From F1-120-MAGs118 sp013360535 (GTDB lineage Bacteria > Planctomycetota > UBA1135 > GCA-002686595), in the NCBI GenBank assembly GCA_026647215.1, contig JAPKHC010000009.1:186001-250000 (forward strand): a DNA stretch of 64,000 bases. The letters run 5' to 3'. The notes below the pieces were generated by a model. That model was given only the letters and a program-made list of their open reading frames with translations. It was not told where the DNA came from and searched no databases. The position numbers were made by a program, and so were the translations under genes. Every line of letters begins with the position of its first letter. Positions within the stretch are counted from its first letter, which is position 1. Below, piece after piece: positions 42,591 through 50,334 of the stretch.

Positions 42591-42610
42591 CGCGGCCCGT
42601 TATGGCCGCG
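42591..42610 (-). promoter_or_regulatory. Hairpin in nusG-rplK spacer
   Basis: CGCGGCC pairs with GGCCGCG (7 bp) around a 6 nt loop, 28 nt before the rplK ATG. It could be a leader for L1/L11 autoregulation, but no direct L1-site mimic was recognised. Confidence 0.4.
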
Positions 42611-42635
42611 CGCGTGGTTCCAAAGGGGATGCCGG

Positions 42636-43190
42636 CTAGACGGGCTCGACTTCCCAGTACTTGAGGGACACCGGCGTGGGACGACCGAAGATCGTCACCG
42701 TCACCGTCACCATGCCCTTGTCGGGCAACACTTCCTCGACCGTGCCGTCGAAGCCGTCGAACGGCCCCGACTTGATCTTGACCATGTCGCCCTTCTGCAG
42801 GCCGATGTTGACCTGCAGGGCGGTGTCGGAGTCCGACATGCGCACGAGGATCGACTGGACTTCGCCGTCCGACAGCGGGACGGGCTCGCCGCGACCGCCG
42901 AGGAAGTCGCCGACCTTGGGCGTCTCGCGCACGACCGCCTGCGCCTGCTTGGCGCGCGGGTCCTCTTCGGGCTTCTCGATGTCGGCCTGGATCATCAGGT
43001 AGCCCGGGTAGAGCTTCTTGTTGACCACGCGCTTCTTGCCGCCCTTCATGTCGGTGACGCGCTCGAAGGGCACGAGCACCTGCGGGACGAGGTCCTGCAG
43101 GCCGGCCATCTTGACGCGCAGCTCGACCTGCTTGCGGATCGAGTCCTCCTGACCCGACTGGCAGCGCACGAAATACCACTGGTGGGTCAT
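42636..43190 (-). CDS. nusG: Transcription antitermination/pausing factor NusG
   Basis: A 184-residue NusG. The NGN domain starts QWYFVRCQSGQEDSIRKQVE and the C-terminal KOW domain reads GDMVKIKSGPFDGFDGTVEEV. It binds the beta' clamp and, through KOW, S10 or Rho. It follows secE by 4 nt. Confidence 0.96.
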   Translation of the reverse strand: MTHQWYFVRCQSGQEDSIRKQVELRVKMAGLQDLVPQVLVPFERVTDMKGGKKRVVNKKLYPGYLMIQADIEKPEEDPRAKQAQAVVRETPKVGDFLGGRGEPVPLSDGEVQSILVRMSDSDTALQVNIGLQKGDMVKIKSGPFDGFDGTVEEVLPDKGMVTVTVTIFGRPTPVSLKYWEVEPV

Positions 43191-43194
43191 GGCA

Positions 43195-43626
43195 CTAGAA
43201 CAGGATCGGGTTGACGAGGCGGGCGAGGAACCAGTCGGCGCCGGCGAGGAAGGCCATCAGGACCACCACGCAGACGACGACCACGATCGAGGAGTTGAGG
43301 ACTTCCTGACCACTCGGCCACGTGACCTTGCGGAGCTCGGTCTCGGTGTCGATCAGGAGGTCGGCAATCTTGGGGGTCTCGAGCCAGCGGTGCGCGAGGT
43401 ACAGGGTCAGCGCGAACACGGCGGCCGAGATCAGGAACGCACCCGTCAGCGGGATCTGCAGCACCGGCACCTGCTCGAAGGACGACGAGAGCGGCGTCTT
43501 GAGCGAGGCGAACCAGCCGGAGAGCTCCGAGCGCAGCGACCGGCACCCGTAGAACACGAGCACGGCGAGCGACCAGAACACGGCCATGCGGACCATTCGG
43601 CCTTGATCGGGCTTGTAGGCGGCCAT
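43195..43626 (-). CDS. secE: Preprotein translocase subunit SecE (three-helix form)
   Basis: A 143-residue inner-membrane protein with hydrophobic segments at about 13-27, 61-77 and 112-130. The conserved amphipathic segment TETELRKVTWPSGQEVLNS precedes the last helix, as in all SecE. Three helices and an N-terminal extension make it longer than the single-helix form of most bacteria. It is immediately upstream of nusG. Confidence 0.92.
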   Translation of the reverse strand: MAAYKPDQGRMVRMAVFWSLAVLVFYGCRSLRSELSGWFASLKTPLSSSFEQVPVLQIPLTGAFLISAAVFALTLYLAHRWLETPKIADLLIDTETELRKVTWPSGQEVLNSSIVVVVCVVVLMAFLAGADWFLARLVNPILF

Positions 43627-43692
43627 GGGCGGGTGTCTCGGGGTGGGCGGTGGACAGGGACGGGGGGGGATTCAGGCAGGTGTGCGCGGGCA

Positions 43693-43708
43693 GCGGATCG
43701 GGATCCGC
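43693..43708 (-). promoter_or_regulatory. Small palindromic hairpin before secE
   Basis: GCGGATC/GATCCGC around a 2 nt centre in the 101 nt between rpmG and secE. The purpose is unknown; it may be a processing site. Confidence 0.3.
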
Positions 43709-43727
43709 CGCCGTGCGCGAGCCAAGC

Positions 43728-43886
43728 TCAGAGCTTGTGCTCCTTGTGCGACACGTGCTTGCGGCAGAACGGGCAGAACTTCTTCTTCTCGAGCTTGTAG
43801 CTGGCCTTCTGGCGCTTGAACGTCGTGTAGTTGCGGTTCTTGCACGCCGTGCACTCGAGGAAGACGAATCGTTCCTTGGTCTTCAT
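43728..43886 (-). CDS. rpmG: 50S ribosomal protein L33 (zinc form)
   Basis: A 52-residue L33: MKTKERFVFLECTACKNRNY and CPFCRKHVSHKEHKL. Cys12, Cys15, Cys38 and Cys41 give a zinc ribbon. Its place between tuf and secE is common in bacteria outside the enterobacteria. Confidence 0.94.
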   Translation of the reverse strand: MKTKERFVFLECTACKNRNYTTFKRQKASYKLEKKKFCPFCRKHVSHKEHKL

Positions 43887-43940
43887 GGCTGTCCGGGTTC
43901 CTGGCTTGGATGGAGGCTGCCCGAGGTCGGGTGGGCGGCT

Positions 43941-44013
43941 GCGGGTGCCGCCAGCGCGCTCCCGTGGAGGGAGCACGCTGGGCCGGCCCCCATCGCTGGA
44001 GGCCGGCACCCGC
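43941..44013 (-). promoter_or_regulatory. Three-way-junction-like structure between tuf and rpmG
   Basis: An outer stem (GCGGGTGCCG at 43941-43950 with CGGCACCCGC at 44004-44013, 10 bp perfect) encloses two hairpins: 43951-43981 (CCAGCG, mismatch, GCTCCC stem with a 5 nt loop) and about 43983-44006 (CCGGCC/GGCCGG, partly competing with the outer stem). It could reduce read-through from the highly expressed tuf gene or act as an RNase III site. No U-tract follows on the minus strand. Confidence 0.5.
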
Positions 44014-44022
44014 GGAGCGAAA

Positions 44023-45225
44023 CTACTTGGTGACCTTGGTGACGACGCCCGAGCCGACCGTGCGACCACCTTCGCGGATGGCGAAGCGCAGCTTCTCTTC
44101 CATCGCGACCGGGGTCTGGAGGACGACCGACATCTTGACGTTGTCGCCGGGCATGCACATCTCGGCGCCGCCCATCAGCGTGGCCTTGCCGGTCACGTCC
44201 GTGGTGCGGAAGTAGAACTGCGGCTGGTAGCCCGTGACGAACGGGGTGTGGCGGCCACCTTCGTCCTTCGAGAGGACGTAGACCTCGCACTCGAACTCGG
44301 TGTGCGGGGTGATCGAGCCGGGCTTGGCGAGGACCATGCCGCGCTCGAGGTCGCCCTTCTCAACACCGCGCAGGAGCACGCCGACGTTGTCGCCAGCTTC
44401 GCCCGAGTCGAGGGTCTTGTTGAACATCTCGACGCCGGTGACGGTCGTCTTGCCGATCTCGGGGCGGAGGCCGACGATGTCGACGGTCTCACCGACCTTG
44501 ACGATGCCCTTCTCGATGCGGCCCGTGCCGACCGTGCCACGGCCGGAGATCGAGAACACGTCCTCGATGCACATCAGGAACGGCTTGTCGATCTCGCGCT
44601 GCGGCGTCGGGATGAAGCTGTCGAGCGCGGCGACGAGGTCGTCGATGCACTTGTTGGCCTTGTCGTCACCACCGCCCGACTCGATCGCGAGCTTGGCCTG
44701 ACCGCGGACGATCGGGGTCTCGTCGCCGGGGAAGCTGTACTTCTTGAGCAGCTCGCGGATCTCGAGCTCGACGAGCTCGATCAGCTCGGGGTCGTCGAGC
44801 AGGTCGACCTTGTTCAGGAAGACCACGATGTGGGGCACGCCGACCTGGCGGGCGAGCAGGACGTGCTCGCGCGTCTGGGGCATCGGGCCGTCGGCGGCCG
44901 ACACGACGAGGATCGCGCCGTCCATCTGGGCGGCGCCGGTGATCATGTTCTTGACGAAGTCGGCGTGGCCGGGGCAGTCGACGTGCGCGTAGTGGCGCGT
45001 GTCCGACTCGTACTCGGTGTGCGAGGCGGCGATCGTGACGGTCTTGTCGGCCGAGCGGACGGTGCCGCCCTTGGTGATTTCCGCGTAGCTCTTCACGCGC
45101 GTCCCGTACTTGTGGGACGAACGCGCGGCGAGCGCCGCCGTCAGCGTCGACTTGCCGTGGTCGATGTGGCCGATGGTGCCGACGTTGACGTGGGGCTTGG
45201 TTCGCTTGAAGACGTCCTTTGCCAT
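44023..45225 (-). CDS. tuf: Elongation factor Tu
   Basis: A 400-residue EF-Tu. G1 is GHIDHGKS, G3 is DCPGHADF, G4 is NKVD and the C-terminal barrel domains are complete, ending VGSGVVTKVTK. The switch I region is unusual: ITKGGTVRSADKTVTIAASH replaces the usual segment with ERGITI, although the Mg-coordinating threonine is retained in TVTI. I recall this variant from planctomycete EF-Tu. The ATG at 45223-45225 sets the start. It is transcribed after four tRNA genes. Confidence 0.95.
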   Translation of the reverse strand: MAKDVFKRTKPHVNVGTIGHIDHGKSTLTAALAARSSHKYGTRVKSYAEITKGGTVRSADKTVTIAASHTEYESDTRHYAHVDCPGHADFVKNMITGAAQMDGAILVVSAADGPMPQTREHVLLARQVGVPHIVVFLNKVDLLDDPELIELVELEIRELLKKYSFPGDETPIVRGQAKLAIESGGGDDKANKCIDDLVAALDSFIPTPQREIDKPFLMCIEDVFSISGRGTVGTGRIEKGIVKVGETVDIVGLRPEIGKTTVTGVEMFNKTLDSGEAGDNVGVLLRGVEKGDLERGMVLAKPGSITPHTEFECEVYVLSKDEGGRHTPFVTGYQPQFYFRTTDVTGKATLMGGAEMCMPGDNVKMSVVLQTPVAMEEKLRFAIREGGRTVGSGVVTKVTK

Positions 45226-45404
45226 GGGATCTCGCTTGGGTTCGTGGGCCCCTTCCCCGGGGGCTCTCGGGCCGCGCCAAGGCGGGAGCCTCGGGGCGGG
45301 GGTCGATGGTTGGTGACAGGTTGTGCAGACTGCGGGTCGCTGGCGGCCGGCGACCTGCTGGATGACGTTTTGCTTGGAAGACGAGTGGCGGATGAGCCTT
45401 GGAC

Positions 45405-45479
<75 letters not shown>

Positions 45480-45576
45480 GCGGTACGGCCGCCTTGGGGG
45501 CGTCCGTGGCCTTTGGCGCCGCGCACCACGGCCGGAGGGCCTGGGAGCGGCGACCTCACGGGGACGGGATGCTGGA

Positions 45577-45650
<74 letters not shown>

Positions 45651-45785
45651 AGTGTGCGTCGCTCGCCGGGTGGGTCCGGACCGCGCTCGCAGCGCGTCGA
45701 GACCGAACCGCGAGCAGCCGAGCTCCGAAGGGAAACAGGACAGGCCGGTTCGCGCTTCGAGGCTCGGGAGCGTTGGGCAGGAGCT

Positions 45786-45871
45786 TGGTGGGGAGAGGCG
45801 GATTCGAACCGCCGAAGGTGAGAACCACCAGATTTACAGTCTGGCCCATTTGGCCGCTCTGGAACCTCCCC
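45786..45871 (-). tRNA. tRNA-Tyr (anticodon GTA)
   Basis: An 86 nt class II tRNA with encoded CCA. Acceptor GGGGAGG pairs with TCTCCCC (one G-U), anticodon loop CTGTAAA presents GTA, and a long variable arm is present. It matches tyrU of the E. coli tufB operon. Confidence 0.97.
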
Positions 45872-46259
45872 GCCGTGATCTGCCCTCGCCGCCCGGCCCG
45901 GCTCGGCAGCCCCGCGGGTCATCCCGAGGGTCGTCCAAGCAGCGAGCAGGCCACGCCCGCCCGAGGTGGGCAGGCGCGTGATGTCCGGTTCATGCGCAGG
46001 CGTGTTCGACCGGCGAGCTGGGGCGCCGCCGGCGGCCTAGGCGCGCCAGCGGGCTCGAGCGACGCCGAGAGCGCCCGCTCCCGTGTCATCCGTGAGGTGT
46101 CGTGTTTCCATGGAGCAACCCGGCTTGCGCCGGGGGACCCTGCGAGCCGCGCGAGCGCGACTCCGGCGGATCCTGCCGTGTTCGATGTCCGTGGCCGTTC
46201 GAAGCTGCCTTGCCTGCCGGGCTCGCCTGCCAGCGTCGGCCCAGCCAGCGTGAGCTGGT
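45872..46259 (-). other. Long spacer between tRNA-Thr(TGT) and tRNA-Tyr
   Basis: 388 nt without a recognisable gene or tRNA. It contains several hairpins. One is a 6 bp stem with a TTGC tetraloop at 46119-46134. Another is a stem near 45952-45980 (CACGC/GCGTG plus GCCC/GGGC). A third is CCAGC-TCAC-GCTGG just after the tRNA-Thr 3' end. The weak open frames across it look like ordinary high-GC noise. A processing leader or small RNA cannot be excluded. Confidence 0.4.
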
Positions 46260-46335
46260 TGGAGCCGGCGATGGGAGTCGAACCCACAACCCCCTGATTA
46301 CAAATCAGGTGCTCTGCCGATTGAGCCACGCCGGC
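46260..46335 (-). tRNA. tRNA-Thr (anticodon TGT)
   Basis: A 76 nt tRNA with encoded CCA. Acceptor GCCGGCG/CGCCGGC, T-loop TTCGACT, anticodon loop TTTGTAA presenting TGT. It is the first gene of the tRNA-tuf operon, about 75 nt after the predicted transcription start, and matches thrU of E. coli. Confidence 0.97.
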
Positions 46336-46415
46336 GGCTGTCAACCAGGGCGTGGCCCGCGGCCGAGCGAAGGTTGCAGACGAGACTGCCCCCCGAACGG
46401 TGCGGAGAGCGAGAC

Positions 46416-46443
46416 AGGATAGGGAGCGACTTCCCCCCGTCAA
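46416..46443 (-). promoter_or_regulatory. Sigma-70-type promoter of the tRNA-tuf operon
   Basis: Minus strand -35 TTGACG at 46443-46438, 16 bp spacer, -10 TATCCT at 46421-46416. A GC-rich stretch (CTCGCTCTCCGC) follows the -10, which would be compatible with stringent control; that is inference. Confidence 0.8.
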
Positions 46444-46487
46444 GCCCCCACTCCGGAAATCCTCCGGCGGCACCTCGGGCGCGTCGG

Positions 46488-46508
46488 GCCCGAGCCTAGC
46501 TCTCGGGC
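46488..46508 (-). terminator. Hairpin downstream of aroC
   Basis: GCCCGAG pairs with CTCGGGC (7 bp) around a 7 nt loop. It lies between the aroC stop and the tRNA-tuf promoter. A second 6 bp hairpin (46528-46544) overlaps the aroC stop codon. Neither has a U-tract. Confidence 0.5.
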
Positions 46509-46533
46509 ACCGGCTCCGCCACCGCGCCCCGGC

Positions 46534-47676
46534 CTACAGCCGGGCGAGTTCCGCGAGGTAGGCCGCGTGCGCCGAGCTCACCTGCGCGATCGAATCCCCG
46601 CCAAAACGCTCGAGAAACGCGCGGGCGAGTTCGAGCGCCGCGACCGCCTCCCCCACGACGCTCGCCGCCGGGACCGAGGTCACGTCCGAGCGTTGCCAGG
46701 TCGAGAGCACGCTCTCGCCGGTCTCGAAATCGACGGTCTCGAGCCCGCGCCGCAGGGTCGAGATCGGCTTCATCGCGACGCGCACGACGAGCTCCTCCCC
46801 GGTCGTCATGCCCCCTTCCAGCCCGCCCGCGCGGTTGGTCGCGCGCCCGAAGCGCCCGTGCGGCCCGTCGCGGCGCACGATCGCGTCGTGGACCTCCGAC
46901 CCACGCCGCCGCGCGGCCTCGAAGCCCAGACCGAATTCCACGCCCTTGATGGCCGGGATCGAGAGCAACGCCGCCCCCAGCCGCCCGGTCAGGCGCTCGC
47001 CCGCGCTCTGGTAGCCGCCGAGGCCCGGTGGCAGGCCGCGCACGCGCAACTCGAAGATGCCGCCGAGCGTGTCCCCCGCCTCCTTCGCCGCATCGACGGC
47101 CGCGATCCAGCGCGGCTCGACCTCGGGGTCGAGCGCCGCGAAGTCCGACGCCTCGCGCAGGCTCGCACGCTGCTCTCCGGCCACTTCCCACGCGTCCGCC
47201 CGCGCCGCGAGGCCGCCGAGCTCGACGACGTGCGCGAACAGCTCGATTCCGAACGCTTCGAGCACCTGCCGCGCCGCCGCACCGAGCGCCGTGCGCATCG
47301 CGGTCTCGCGCGCACTGGCGCGCTCGAGCACCGCGCGCGGGTCGCGCTCGCCCAGCTTCTGGCAACCGGCGAGGTCGGCATGCCCCGGTCGCGCGCTGGT
47401 CGGAACGCCGAGCTTCTCGATCGTCTGGTCGCGGTTGGCGATCACCAGCGCGAGCGGCGAACCGAGCGTCTTCCCCGCGCGCAGCCCCGCGAGTACCTGC
47501 ACGTGGTCCTGCTCGATCTTCATGCGCCCGCCGCGTCCGTAGCCTCGCTGGCGGCGCGCGAGCTCCGCGTCGAGGCGCCCGAGGTCGAGCTCGATCCCGG
47601 CCGGAAGCCCCTCGAGGATCCCGACCAGCGCGGCGCCGTGGGACTCGCCGGCGGTCGTCCAGCGCAGCTGCGTCAC
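46534..47676 (-). CDS. aroC: Chorismate synthase
   Basis: A 380-residue FMN-dependent enzyme that converts EPSP to chorismate, the last step of the shikimate pathway. Signatures are TAGESHGAALVGILEGLPAG, RRQRGYGRGGRM and the C-terminal GETVLSTWQRSDVTSVPAAS-type region (here GESVLSTWQRSDVTSVPAAS), with GGMTTGEELVVRVAMKPIST in between. The start is GTG (47674-47676), overlapping the preceding stop as GTGA. No other aromatic-pathway gene is nearby. Confidence 0.95.
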   Translation of the reverse strand: MTQLRWTTAGESHGAALVGILEGLPAGIELDLGRLDAELARRQRGYGRGGRMKIEQDHVQVLAGLRAGKTLGSPLALVIANRDQTIEKLGVPTSARPGHADLAGCQKLGERDPRAVLERASARETAMRTALGAAARQVLEAFGIELFAHVVELGGLAARADAWEVAGEQRASLREASDFAALDPEVEPRWIAAVDAAKEAGDTLGGIFELRVRGLPPGLGGYQSAGERLTGRLGAALLSIPAIKGVEFGLGFEAARRRGSEVHDAIVRRDGPHGRFGRATNRAGGLEGGMTTGEELVVRVAMKPISTLRRGLETVDFETGESVLSTWQRSDVTSVPAASVVGEAVAALELARAFLERFGGDSIAQVSSAHAAYLAELARL

Positions 47677-48122
47677 GGCCGCGGTGCCCGTTCGCGCGGA
47701 GTGTCGAAACCGCTGGAAAAAGCCTGCGAAACGGCGCGCGCGAGCTCGTTGGGCTCGACCGGCCGGCGCAGCACGCCGAGCACCGGTCGCAGGGCGCCAA
47801 GCGAGCGGCGCAGTTCCTCGTCGGTATCGCCGGCGATCACCAGCGTCGGCGGCAGCAGCCCCTCGCCGGACAGGCTCGCGAGCTGGTCGCGCGTCGTGGG
47901 GCCCGCGAGCCGCGCTCCACACACGAACAGGTCGGGTCGCCGCCGTGCGAGCTGCAGCCGCGCGTCCGCCAGCGTGCCGGCCGTGCGCACGCGATAGCCG
48001 CGCGCCTCGAGGCTCCAGCGCACGAGCTCGACCGTGCGGGCCTCCTCGTCGGCGAACAGGATCTCGCCGCGCTCGAGCTCGCCCTCGTCGACCTTCGGCA
48101 GCAGGTGCACGGTTCCGAGCAT
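47673..48122 (-). CDS. Degenerate response-regulator receiver-like protein
   Basis: A 149-residue protein whose residues about 20-135 follow the receiver fold: EILFADEEARTVELVRWSLEA, RPDLFVCGARLAGP, PPTLVIAGDTDEEL and a VLRRPVEPNEL segment where receivers carry Lys-Pro. The phospho-acceptor aspartate position (usually ..LLD.) is occupied by Cys-Gly, and the acidic pair at strand 1 is reduced, so phosphorylation is unlikely. There is no output domain. The ATG at 48122 is used; a GTG at 48176 would add 18 residues. It is coupled to aroC and follows mutS2. The function is unknown. Confidence 0.65.
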   Translation of the reverse strand: MLGTVHLLPKVDEGELERGEILFADEEARTVELVRWSLEARGYRVRTAGTLADARLQLARRRPDLFVCGARLAGPTTRDQLASLSGEGLLPPTLVIAGDTDEELRRSLGALRPVLGVLRRPVEPNELARAVSQAFSSGFDTPRERAPRP

Positions 48123-48157
48123 ACCGCACGATCGCAGAGGCGCAATTTCGCCGGAGT

Positions 48158-50263
48158 TCACAGCGATTCGTACCACGTCACCTCGTCGAACGGCACCGCG
48201 AGGTCCATGCCGCCGAGCTTGACCGTCACCGAGCGCTTCGCCGCGTCGACCTTGCGCACCTGACAGCGCTGGCGGTACCGCGGGATGTAGACCATCTGTC
48301 CCTTGTCGAGGCCGTCGAGGAAGGCCTTGCGGCGGTCGGTGAGCGAAGCCCGCGTCAGGGCCGCGTCCGCGCGGTCGAGCGCCTCGCGGATCTGCTTCGC
48401 CTTGTCGCCGGGCACCTGCTCCGAGAGCGTGCGGGCGTCAGCGAGCGCCTTGCGCGCATCGCGCACGCGCTCGTCCAGCCCGCGCTGCGCCTCCGCCTCG
48501 ACGAGCTCCGCCCGCCGCGCGAGTTCCTGCTCCTTCGCGACCGCGGCCTGCGCCGAACGTTCCGCCTCCGCGAGGCGCGCTTCCGCTTCGCGTCGCACGC
48601 TTTCCGCGTGTTCCGACGCCCCGCGCAGCTTCGCCATCAGCTCGACCGCATCGCGGTCGCGCCGCTCGAGCCGCTCCCTCGCGCGCGCCACGATCTTGCG
48701 GTCGAGCCCGCGGCGCTCGGCGATCGCGAGCGCGTTCGACTCCCCCGGGGTGCCGACGACCAGCCGGTAGCGCGGCTTGAGCGTCTGCGCATCGAACTCG
48801 ACAGAGCCGTTTTCCGCGCGCTTGTGGCTGAAACAGAACTCCTTGAGCTTGCCCAGGTGCGTCGAGGCGATCGTCGGCGCACCGGCGCCGAGCAGGTGCT
48901 CGAGCAGCGCCTCCCCCAGCGCCGCTCCTTCGGCCGGATCGGTGCCGCCGCCGAGCTCGTCGAGCAGGAACAGCGTGCGCGGACCGGCGCGGTCGAGCCC
49001 GGCCCGGATGCGCTCCAGGTGCGAGGCGAAGGTCGAGAGCGACTGGCGGATCTCCTGCTCGTCGCCGATGTCCGCGACGAGCCCGTCATAGAGCGGCACG
49101 CGACTGCCTTCGGCGCAGCACACCGGCCACCCCAGCCGCAGCAGGAAGGCCGCGACGCCGACGGTCTTGAGGGCGAGCGTCTTGCCGCCGGTGTTCGGTC
49201 CCGTGACGACGAGCAGGTCGAAGTCGCCGCCCAAGCGCACGTCGATCGGCACGACTTCGCCGAGGATTCCCGCGAGATGCTGCTCGACGAGCAACGGATG
49301 GCGCGCCTCGCGCAGCACGAGGCCACGCACGTGCGGCCGCGACGGATCGAAGGTCGCGATCTCCGGGACGCGGGCGCCGTAACGCGCGCAGAAAGCGGCG
49401 CCGACGGCCGCCAGTTCCCACTCCGCCAGCCGCCGCATGGCCTCGTCGACCTGCTCCCAGCTGTCGAGCAGCGCGCGCGTCAATTCGCCGAGGATGCGCG
49501 CTTCTTCGGCGCGCACCGCCTGCTCGACCTCGACGAGCTGGTTGGAGTGGTAGACCGCCTCGCGCGGCTCGATGTAGACCGTCTCGCCCGACTGCGAACG
49601 CTCGTGGATCACGCCCGGAAGGCGCGGCGAGCTGCGTGCCTTGAGCGCCAGCACCCGCCGGCCCGCGCGGCGGTGCACCTTGAAGTCGGAGAGGTGCGGC
49701 CGCAGGTCGGGATCGTTGCAGAACTTCCCCACCAGCTCGGTGATGCGCTCGTCGAGCGCACGCGCCTCGCGCCGCAGCCTGGCGAGCCGCGGGCTGGCGT
49801 CGTCCTTGAGGTCCCCACGTTCGTCGACGGCCGCCTCGAGCGTCGCGCGCAGCGCGGAAAGCTCGGGAAAACCCGCACCCAGCTCGGCGGAAGCCGGCGC
49901 GACGTCGACGCGCTCGCGCACCCAGCGCGGCAGGCGCCGGGCGGCCGACAGGAAGCCGTGCAGGGCCGCCAGCTCGTCGCGGTCGAGCGGCCGGTGGAAC
50001 TGCACGATCGCGGCGTGGATCGGCGCGAGGTCCGTGACTCCGGCGAAGGACGGCGGATCGCCCGAGGCCACGAGGCGCGCAAACTCCGCCGTGCGCCGCA
50101 GTGCAGCGCGGGCGTCTTCGTCGGGACGCGGCTCGAGCTCGCGCACCGCACGCTGGCCGAGCGTGCTGCGGGCGAGCTTCTCGAACAGCGCGCGCACGTC
50201 GGAGAGGTCGAGGCCGCTCGAGTGGAACTGCAGCTTCGGCGGGGCCTTGGAATCCTTGCGCAT
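48158..50263 (-). CDS. mutS2: MutS2 family protein lacking the Smr nuclease domain
   Basis: A 701-residue MutS2: core/lever helices in the N-terminal half, Walker A GPNTGGKT (355-362), Walker B LFLLDELGGGTDP (431-443), the STHL histidine (468-471), then a coiled coil rich in Ala/Arg/Glu (about 515-640) and a small KOW-like end (MVYIPRYRQRCQVRKVD). Full-length MutS2 (about 780 residues) ends in an Smr endonuclease domain, which is absent. MutS2 is linked to suppression of recombination and rescue of collided ribosomes; the missing Smr would remove the nuclease part. The ATG at 50261-50263 is clear. Confidence 0.9.
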   Translation of the reverse strand: MRKDSKAPPKLQFHSSGLDLSDVRALFEKLARSTLGQRAVRELEPRPDEDARAALRRTAEFARLVASGDPPSFAGVTDLAPIHAAIVQFHRPLDRDELAALHGFLSAARRLPRWVRERVDVAPASAELGAGFPELSALRATLEAAVDERGDLKDDASPRLARLRREARALDERITELVGKFCNDPDLRPHLSDFKVHRRAGRRVLALKARSSPRLPGVIHERSQSGETVYIEPREAVYHSNQLVEVEQAVRAEEARILGELTRALLDSWEQVDEAMRRLAEWELAAVGAAFCARYGARVPEIATFDPSRPHVRGLVLREARHPLLVEQHLAGILGEVVPIDVRLGGDFDLLVVTGPNTGGKTLALKTVGVAAFLLRLGWPVCCAEGSRVPLYDGLVADIGDEQEIRQSLSTFASHLERIRAGLDRAGPRTLFLLDELGGGTDPAEGAALGEALLEHLLGAGAPTIASTHLGKLKEFCFSHKRAENGSVEFDAQTLKPRYRLVVGTPGESNALAIAERRGLDRKIVARARERLERRDRDAVELMAKLRGASEHAESVRREAEARLAEAERSAQAAVAKEQELARRAELVEAEAQRGLDERVRDARKALADARTLSEQVPGDKAKQIREALDRADAALTRASLTDRRKAFLDGLDKGQMVYIPRYRQRCQVRKVDAAKRSVTVKLGGMDLAVPFDEVTWYESL

Positions 50264-50293
50264 GCTGGTGGGCCCGTCGCGACGGAGCAGGCG

Positions 50294-50299
50294 ATTGTA
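50294..50299 (-). promoter_or_regulatory. Likely -10 box of mutS2
   Basis: Minus strand TACAAT, five of six matches to consensus, about 30 nt before the mutS2 ATG. The -35 region is poor (AGGCGG). Confidence 0.5.
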
Positions 50300-50334
50300 G
50301 AAGCTCCCCCGCTCGTCCGCCTACCATGGTGGGC

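Noticed and set aside
45773..46297. Plus-strand open frame of 174 codons covering tRNA-Tyr and the spacer to tRNA-Thr(TGT)
   Set aside because: It overlaps two tRNA genes in antisense and has no ribosome binding site or recognisable motif.
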